NCBI RefSeq assembly: GCF_020966755.1
Contig: NZ_JAJKFT010000010.1
Span: 1,576,720-1,640,719 of the forward strand
Source of the DNA: Blastopirellula sediminis
GTDB lineage: Bacteria > Planctomycetota > Planctomycetia > Pirellulales > Pirellulaceae
Length of the DNA: 64,000 nucleotides
Reading direction: 5' to 3'
The notes beneath the pieces are model-generated. The model was not told the DNA's origin. It did no database searches and saw only the letters and a program-made list of their open reading frames with translations. Position 1 is the stretch's first letter. Each line of letters begins with the position of its first letter. Shown in pieces: positions 59,105-64,000 of the stretch. The position numbers and the translations under genes were made by a program.

Positions 59105-59650
59105 TTGCCTAGCAGCGCCGACAATCAACCGAAGCCCGACTGGCCAGCCATTATCGCCGAGCATGAGCGATGGCTGCGCGCCGTGCTCTACGCGCGATTG
59201 CGGAACAGCGAGGACGTGGAAGACGCGTTTCAGGAGACGTTCGCCGCGGCGATCGTCGGCAGCGACAAGTTGCGTGACCTGGACCGCGTCGGACCGTGGC
59301 TCTACCAGATTGCCGTTCGCCAGGCGTTGCAACTGCGGCGCAAACAAGGGCGCCGGCAAAAGAAGATTGAGCAATTCGCTCAAGAGGCCCCTACGGCCAG
59401 CGAGCGGGATCCGCTTGCCTGGATGTTGGCGGACGAACGGCAGCAGCAAGTACGCGACGCGCTGAAGGAACTACCGCAGCGCGACGCCGAAATCCTGCTG
59501 CTGAAATACCTTGAGGATTGGAACTACCAGCAGATCGCCGACAGGATCGGCGCGAGCCATAGCGCAGTAGAAGCGCGACTGCATCGGGCTCGCGGGCGAC
59601 TGCGCGACAAACTACGTGCACGGAGCGTCGCAGGAGCGGCCCGATCATGA
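59105..59650 (+). CDS. ECF-type RNA polymerase sigma factor
   Basis: 181 residues from the TTG at 59105 (GGAGAG about 9 bases upstream); the frame continues up to 59009 with no domain. Region 2 is LYARLRNSEDVEDAFQETFAAAIVGSDKLRDLDRVGPWLYQIAVRQALQLRRKQGR (about 24-80), and region 4 is ALKELPQRDAEILLLKYLEDWNYQQIADRIGASHSAVEARLHRARGRLR (about 119-167). It directs RNA polymerase to its own regulon. The anti-sigma gene overlaps its stop by 4 bases (ATGA), and a PDZ protein follows, so it is a classic sigma/anti-sigma unit of envelope type. Confidence 0.9.
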   Translation: MPSSADNQPKPDWPAIIAEHERWLRAVLYARLRNSEDVEDAFQETFAAAIVGSDKLRDLDRVGPWLYQIAVRQALQLRRKQGRRQKKIEQFAQEAPTASERDPLAWMLADERQQQVRDALKELPQRDAEILLLKYLEDWNYQQIADRIGASHSAVEARLHRARGRLRDKLRARSVAGAARS

Positions 59651-60321
59651 ACGAAAACGAACGAATCGAACTACAACGCCAAATTGATTTACTGGTCGAC
59701 GGCGAACTGTCAGCCGAACAAGAACGCGCCTTGCTTGCGAAGCTGGAACAAGAAGAGGCGTGGCGCGATTGTGCCCTGACGTTCGTCGAAAACCAGGTAC
59801 TGCGGCGAACGTTGCCGCCGATGGTCGATTCCCACCCCGTGGCGATTCCCCGCGCCACAGAGTCTCCCAGCGCGGCGCCGATCCTCCACGGCGCCCGCGG
59901 CTGGGATGGTCGCTTCGGCCAAGTGGCGACGCTCGCCGCTTCGGTCTTGATCGCGTTTATCGCCGGGCAGATGATCGCTCCCTGGATGTCGGCGTCGCAG
60001 AGCGGCGGCAGATCGATGGGGAAATCTCAGAATTCCGGAAATTCGCCGCAAGAGGCTCCGCTCTTCGTCAACTATCGGACCGGCGACGGCGTTAACCGGA
60101 TGCCAATTGCGATCGACGAGAGCAAATCATTTGATCCAGCGGCGCCATTTCCGACTTCGTTCGGAATGAGCCAGCAGCAGTTGCAACAGTTGAGCGACGA
60201 TGGCCGAGCGTATCAACAAAAGCAGCAATGGATTCCGGTGAAGTTAAAAGATGGACGTGAGGCGGTGGTTCCGGTGCAGGAACTGACGATTGAGCCGCCC
60301 CCAACGCATTATTTTCCGTAA
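59647..60321 (+). CDS. Single-pass membrane anti-sigma factor
   Basis: 224 residues. The N-terminal cytoplasmic domain (IELQRQIDLLVDGELSAEQERALLAKLEQEEAWRD) looks like the helical sigma-binding part of RsiW/RseA-type factors; the usual Zn motif H-x3-C-x2-C is absent. One membrane helix lies at about 96-115 (VATLAASVLIAFIAGQMIAPW). The outer domain of about 105 residues is hydrophilic, with a Gln-rich stretch and YQQKQQWIPVKLKDGREAVVPVQEL. The start overlaps the sigma factor stop. It probably holds the sigma factor at the membrane until a signal triggers release. Confidence 0.85.
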   Translation: MNENERIELQRQIDLLVDGELSAEQERALLAKLEQEEAWRDCALTFVENQVLRRTLPPMVDSHPVAIPRATESPSAAPILHGARGWDGRFGQVATLAASVLIAFIAGQMIAPWMSASQSGGRSMGKSQNSGNSPQEAPLFVNYRTGDGVNRMPIAIDESKSFDPAAPFPTSFGMSQQQLQQLSDDGRAYQQKQQWIPVKLKDGREAVVPVQELTIEPPPTHYFP

Positions 60322-60384
60322 CGGATTGCGATCGCCGCCCATGGCGTGCGACACGAACAAGAACCAGTCAGGGAGTATTGGGAC

Positions 60385-61353
60385 ATGAAATTGGATTGGT
60401 ATTCTAAGGGACTAATGTTGGCCGCGATGGCCGCGACCTTCGGCGGCGGTAACGTGCTGATGGCGCAAGAGAGCGGCGACGCCAAGGTGGTCGAAGCGAA
60501 GCCGGCCGAAGAAGCGCCGGCCGCGGACGAAGCGAAGTCGGAAGATCAAGTGACCGAGCGTTACTGGATCGGCGCCAAAATGACCGCGGAAGTGCCGAGT
60601 TTGCTGAAACGTCACCTACCGCAGTTGGCCGAAAAAGGAGTCTTCGTCGAAGGCGTGTTTGCCGGCAGTCCGGCTGAGGAAGCGGGGCTGGAAGCGGAAG
60701 ATGTGGTGCTGGAGCTGAACGGTCAGCCGATGGTCGACGCGCGTAAGCTGGTCGACGCCGTTCGCGAGGGGGAAGGAAAGACGCTGAAGTTTGTCGTCCT
60801 GCATAACGGCAAAGAGACCGCGGTCGACGTAACGCCGCGCAAGATGACGCAGGAAGACGTGTTGGCGATCGCTCAATCAAGCTTGATGCAGGGCGCAGAG
60901 TCGGACGCCCGCATGCCGATGCGAATGCGATTCTTCGGTCCGGGGCAGATGATGCCGCAACCGGGCGTCATGCCGGAAATGCGTCTCATGGACAAGTCGA
61001 CCGGCGAGACGATTAAGATTCGCGTCTCGCGTGAGGGAGATGGTCCGGCGAAGGTGCATGTCGAACACAATGGCAATTCGTACGACGTCGACGCCGAACA
61101 TATCGACGACTTGCCGAAAGAGATTCGCCCCATGGTGACCCGCGCATTGCAAAGCGGAGCGTTTGGGCCTCACGGCGAATTGGATATTGATTCAATGCTG
61201 CCCCACGGACCAGAAGGGCCCATGGTAGAAGGAATGCTGCAACAGCAGTTGCAGGATATCCGCCGAATGCTGGAAGAGATGAAAGCGCAGATGCGCGGGC
61301 AGATGCAGGACGCGCCGCAGCAGCCGAAGGCGGAAGACGATCAATCGATTTAG
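60385..61353 (+). CDS. Secreted PDZ-domain protein
   Basis: 322 residues from the ATG at 60385, with a signal peptide (GLMLAAMAATFGGGNVLMAQES). An Ala/Glu-rich linker is followed by a PDZ domain (YWIGAKMTAEVPSLLKRHL ... GVFVEGVFAGSPAEEAGLEAEDVVLELNGQPMVDARKLVDAVREGEGKTLKFVVLHNGKE, about 65-165). The C-terminal half is Met/Pro-rich with QMMPQPGVMPEM and a coiled part. There is no protease domain, unlike DegP/HtrA. As the third gene of the sigma operon it may sense misfolded envelope proteins or adapt a separate protease; this is inference. Confidence 0.85.
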   Translation: MKLDWYSKGLMLAAMAATFGGGNVLMAQESGDAKVVEAKPAEEAPAADEAKSEDQVTERYWIGAKMTAEVPSLLKRHLPQLAEKGVFVEGVFAGSPAEEAGLEAEDVVLELNGQPMVDARKLVDAVREGEGKTLKFVVLHNGKETAVDVTPRKMTQEDVLAIAQSSLMQGAESDARMPMRMRFFGPGQMMPQPGVMPEMRLMDKSTGETIKIRVSREGDGPAKVHVEHNGNSYDVDAEHIDDLPKEIRPMVTRALQSGAFGPHGELDIDSMLPHGPEGPMVEGMLQQQLQDIRRMLEEMKAQMRGQMQDAPQQPKAEDDQSI

Positions 61354-61389
61354 AAGAAAACCTGTCTCGCCAGGTAGAAGAGGGATGAG

Positions 61390-61422
61390 GGGGCGTGCGC
61401 GGCAAGGCGCACGTCCCTTTTT
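61390..61422 (+). terminator. Rho-independent terminator of the sigma operon
   Basis: GGGGCGTGCGC (61390-61400) pairs with GCGCACGTCCC (61407-61417), with one G-U pair, followed by five Ts. It lies 37 bases after the PDZ gene. Confidence 0.8.
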
Positions 61423-61525
61423 ATCATGGGGGAACCGGCGATTTGATCTTGTTCCGATCGCTTCTGGCCGTTATTTATTCCGCCGCACGTTCACTTGAAA
61501 CATTGACAGCGCGGTCTTGCCATCT

Positions 61526-61789
61526 ATGTCAGAAGTTCGCCAAGTTCCCCTGATTTTGCCCGACCTTGGTCTGGAAGACTCAACGCTTCGCGCCAGCATG
61601 TGGTTGGTATCGAAGGGGAAACCGGTTTATCGCGGCGATCGCTTGCTGGAAGTCTTTGCCGGCGAAGTGACGTTCGACGTCGTCGCCCCAGCGTCGGGAA
61701 TCCTGGCCATGAAGATGGTCGATGAAGATGACCGGATTGAAGTCGGTCAGATCCTGGGCGCCATCGATGCTAGCGACGAGCGGAGCTAG
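61526..61789 (+). CDS. Lipoyl/biotinyl-like domain protein lacking the modifiable lysine
   Basis: 87 residues from the ATG at 61526; the frame opens at a TTG at 61517. It is a single barrel-sandwich domain: VPLILPDLGLEDSTLRASMWLVSKGKPVYRGDRLLEVFAGEVTFDVVAPASGILAMKM and the end DRIEVGQILGAI. The shape is that of E2 lipoyl domains, but where these have the D-K-(A/V) turn with the modified lysine this protein has A-G-E-V. The lysine is replaced by Glu. So it probably does not carry lipoate or biotin. It overlaps rpiB tail to tail by 4 bases. Confidence 0.8.
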   Translation: MSEVRQVPLILPDLGLEDSTLRASMWLVSKGKPVYRGDRLLEVFAGEVTFDVVAPASGILAMKMVDEDDRIEVGQILGAIDASDERS

Positions 61790-62223
61790 TTAATCGGCTC
61801 GTCCAGCTTGGCGATCCGACGCTCGTGTCGGCCTCCCTCGAACTCTTCCGCCAGCCAGGCCTCAACAATCTCCAGCGCCAGCGGCAACTCGATCAACCGT
61901 TCGCCGATCGCGATCACGTTCGCCTTGTTGTGCTTGCGTCCCAGCTTGGCCGTTTCGATGTTCCAGCAGTAGGCGCAGCGGACGCCCTGGACCCGGTTGG
62001 CGGCGATCGCTTCGCCGTTGCCCGATCCACCCAGAACGATCCCGCGGTCGAACTCGCCATCGGCGACCGCTTTGGCGGCTGGAATGATGAAGTCGGGGTA
62101 ATCGCACGATTCCGGCGAGAACGTGCCGTAGTCGGCCGTCTCATGCCCCAGTTTCTGCAAATGCTCCAAAATCGCTTGCTTATATTGGAAGCCGGCGTGG
62201 TCAGAAGCGACAACGATCTTCAT
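61786..62223 (-). CDS. rpiB: Ribose-5-phosphate isomerase B, mycobacterial type
   Basis: 145 residues. It interconverts ribose 5-phosphate and ribulose 5-phosphate. Landmarks are ASDHAGFQYKQ (5-15), DYGTFSPESCDYPDF, VLGGSGNGEAIAANRVQGVRC (about 68-88) and GRKHNKANVIAIGERL. Many RpiB have Cys in CGTG as the base. Here that position is Gly in GGSGNGE and the nearby Glu takes its place, the arrangement known from Mycobacterium tuberculosis RpiB, where a Glu acts as base. It probably uses the same mechanism. Confidence 0.9.
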   Translation of the reverse strand: MKIVVASDHAGFQYKQAILEHLQKLGHETADYGTFSPESCDYPDFIIPAAKAVADGEFDRGIVLGGSGNGEAIAANRVQGVRCAYCWNIETAKLGRKHNKANVIAIGERLIELPLALEIVEAWLAEEFEGGRHERRIAKLDEPIN

Positions 62224-62483
62224 TGGGCGAACTGAACGAATCGAAAGGGGAAGGAGGTCCCCCGCACGCGAAATCGGTACGGGCCGGACGTCCCATCATA
62301 GTCGGCAAAATCGGAACGTGTTAGGCCCGAAACCGTCCTGCGGGAGGCCGTCTGGCCGGTATTTGGACCTCTTTTTGGCCCAGATTCCTGCAGCCCGATC
62401 CCGTTTTTCGGCCGATGCAACTGTATGACCTACGCTTATGCAGTGTTTTTGGAGCGATTTTGTCCCTTTCCCTGTCTCATTCC

Positions 62484-64000
62484 ATGTCAGCCGACTCCCC
62501 ACCTGCGACTTCTCCCCGAGGTTTCCTCCATTGGGGAATGCTTGGCGCGATTCTTTTGGCGGCCGCGATGGCGGTCACGCCAAACGTCGCCGATCCCGAT
62601 TTGTGGGGACATGTTCAATACGGTCTCGACTTGCTGCGAGACGGCCTCCCTGCGACTACCACGTATAGCTACACCGCCGAAGGGTATCGCTGGATCAATC
62701 ATGAAAACCTGAGCGAAATCGTGCTGGCGATCGGCGCTCAGACGATCGGTCCGGTCGGCCTGCTGTGGGCGAAGTGTTTGCTGGGACTCGCAATCGTGGG
62801 CGTGATGCTGTGGCGCTGCGAATCGCAGCGGACGCCGCTGCTGGTCTCCGGCGTGATCGTCCTGCTGGTGGCGCTCAACTTTACGAATCACTGGAACGCG
62901 CGACCGCAGCTTTCCAGCTTCGCTCTGTTCACGCTTTTGATTCTGCTACTTGATCGTTGTTTCGCCGGGTGGCGCGATGACTGGCGATTGCCGTGGCTCG
63001 GAGCGCAATTTCGCCGACGCGATTATCAACCGCTGGCCGCTTCTCATCCGCGGATGAAAGCGCTCTGGCTTTGCGTGCCCCTCTTTTTCGTCTGGGCCAA
63101 CGCTCATGGCGGATTTGTCGCTGGGTACGCGGTCTTCGTCGCCTATTTGATTTGCCGCTTTGTCGAGTTGTCGCTCGATCGCGGCTGGCAAGGCGCCGGG
63201 ATGATGCGTCGGCTCGGTCTGATGGCGGTTGTCGGCGGACTGGCGACGCTGATCAATCCGTACGGACCGAATCTGCATCGCTGGTTGCTGGCCGCGCTCG
63301 GAACGGCTCGACCCGAGATCACCGAATGGCATCCGCTCTATGAAATGAATCTGGCGTCGATCGCCTTTTTCGCGCTGCTCGCCGCGTTGGCGTTTTCGAT
63401 CTTGCTGAGCCGCAAGCCGCTCGACTTTACGCAGCTGGCGATCACGGGACTGGTCGCCTGGCAGGCGACTTCGCATCAACGACACACGCCGTTTTTGGCG
63501 ATCTTGTTCGGTTTGTGGTACGCACCTCACTTCGCTTCGGCCTGGAGTCGCTGTTTTGGCGCTGCCGATCCGGCGAAGGAGCAGACGTCGCCGCGACAAG
63601 TCTGGATCATGGGAAGCGGCCTGGCGGTCGTCTACCTGGTGTTGATCGCCGCGCTGGCTCCGCGACTTTCGCAAATGCCGACGCCCCGCGATCAGTATCC
63701 GGTCTCGGCGATCCAGTACATGGCTGACCATCATTTGAAGGGTCGCTTGGTCGTGACCTACAACTGGGCCCAGTATGCGATCCATGCGCTGGCCGCTGAC
63801 GGCGATACGTCGTTGCAATTCGACGGCCGCTTTCGGACCAGCTATCCGCAGGAAGTGCTCGACATGCACTTCGATCTGATCCTGGGGCCTGATCCGAATT
63901 TCCGCAATCGTAGTCCAGAGTCAGGTCCGGCGGATGCGAGCCGCGTATTGGCTTACGGTCATCCCTATCTGGTTCTGATCGATCGCGGTCAGCCTTACTC
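62484..64000 (+). CDS. Polytopic membrane protein, 3' end outside window
   Basis: About 505 residues are visible from the ATG at 62484; the frame stays open to the right edge. Around ten membrane helices alternate with loops. The first loop has PNVADPDLWGHVQYGLDLLRDGLPATTTYSYTAEGYRWINHENLSEI. This D-x-D-L-W-G-H type loop with a later WINHE is typical of planctomycete membrane proteins related to GT-C (GT39-like) glycosyltransferases. A soluble C-terminal part begins near residue 400 (PRDQYPVSAIQYMADHHLKGRLVVTYNWAQYAIHAL). Sugar and acceptor unknown. Confidence 0.75.
   Translation, partial: MSADSPPATSPRGFLHWGMLGAILLAAAMAVTPNVADPDLWGHVQYGLDLLRDGLPATTTYSYTAEGYRWINHENLSEIVLAIGAQTIGPVGLLWAKCLLGLAIVGVMLWRCESQRTPLLVSGVIVLLVALNFTNHWNARPQLSSFALFTLLILLLDRCFAGWRDDWRLPWLGAQFRRRDYQPLAASHPRMKALWLCVPLFFVWANAHGGFVAGYAVFVAYLICRFVELSLDRGWQGAGMMRRLGLMAVVGGLATLINPYGPNLHRWLLAALGTARPEITEWHPLYEMNLASIAFFALLAALAFSILLSRKPLDFTQLAITGLVAWQATSHQRHTPFLAILFGLWYAPHFASAWSRCFGAADPAKEQTSPRQVWIMGSGLAVVYLVLIAALAPRLSQMPTPRDQYPVSAIQYMADHHLKGRLVVTYNWAQYAIHALAADGDTSLQFDGRFRTSYPQEVLDMHFDLILGPDPNFRNRSPESGPADASRVLAYGHPYLVLIDRGQPY

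Noticed and set aside
62425-62712. Short plus-strand frames at the start of the last gene
   Set aside because: They are in other frames; the frame from the ATG at 62484 stays open to the window end and encodes a membrane protein.

Overview
The window reads as chromosomal DNA of a planctomycete, most likely in or near Pirellulaceae (inference). Evidence: two DUF1559 proteins with the H-x9-DG signature, one with a prepilin leader; a TIGR03009-like planctomycete secreted protein; a lysine-rich histone H1-like protein; many secreted beta-propeller, TPR and HEAT proteins; a high-GC, Gram-negative gene set including an LptD-like protein; and intergenic paired palindromic repeats. No rRNA, tRNA, phage, CRISPR or intact insertion sequence was seen.

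Layout. 1-12.5 kb: end of a DUF1559 gene, folC, a DUF1444 protein, an RhlE-like helicase, an H1-like protein, a HEAT-type protein, small secreted proteins, a cupredoxin-like protein, a PhyH-type dioxygenase and a TIGR03009-like protein. 12.5-22 kb: a membrane coiled-coil protein divergent from a MarR - TolC-like - adaptor - MacB-type ABC efflux operon; the adaptor ends in an EF-hand. 22-29.7 kb: a GT4 glycosyltransferase, an esterase, and a compact run of [2Fe-2S] ferredoxin, TrkA, TrkH and nitrilase. 29.7-34.7 kb (minus strand): DgkA, LptD-like protein and a GT39-type membrane glycosyltransferase, an envelope group. 34.7-39.8 kb: RND/MMPL exporter, LarC, a membrane-anchored coiled-coil protein and a methyltransferase.

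39.8-48.5 kb: a hybrid histidine kinase whose membrane domain matches the plant ETR1 ethylene-binding site residue by residue, then DinB-like, PQQ-propeller, TPR, pterin dehydratase and aldo/keto reductase genes. 48.5-50.7 kb: a DUF1559 plus lipoprotein cassette lying between the aldo/keto reductase and a truncated copy of it. 50.7-57 kb: a secreted beta-propeller protein, then a C39-like peptidase, an RLAN/RimK ATP-grasp ligase and a GCS2-type ligase, which together look like an uncharacterised amide-ligase system. 57-58.9 kb: a tandem-repeat array and a secreted aldose epimerase. 59-64 kb: an ECF sigma / anti-sigma / PDZ operon, a lipoyl-like domain protein without the modifiable lysine, a mycobacterial-type RpiB, and a membrane protein cut by the window end.

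The best leads are the ethylene-receptor-like kinase and the C39/ATP-grasp/GCS2 cluster. Next come the EF-hand efflux adaptor, the aldo/keto reductase duplication and the several families of paired intergenic palindromes. All function calls rest on motifs read by eye; no database search was possible.
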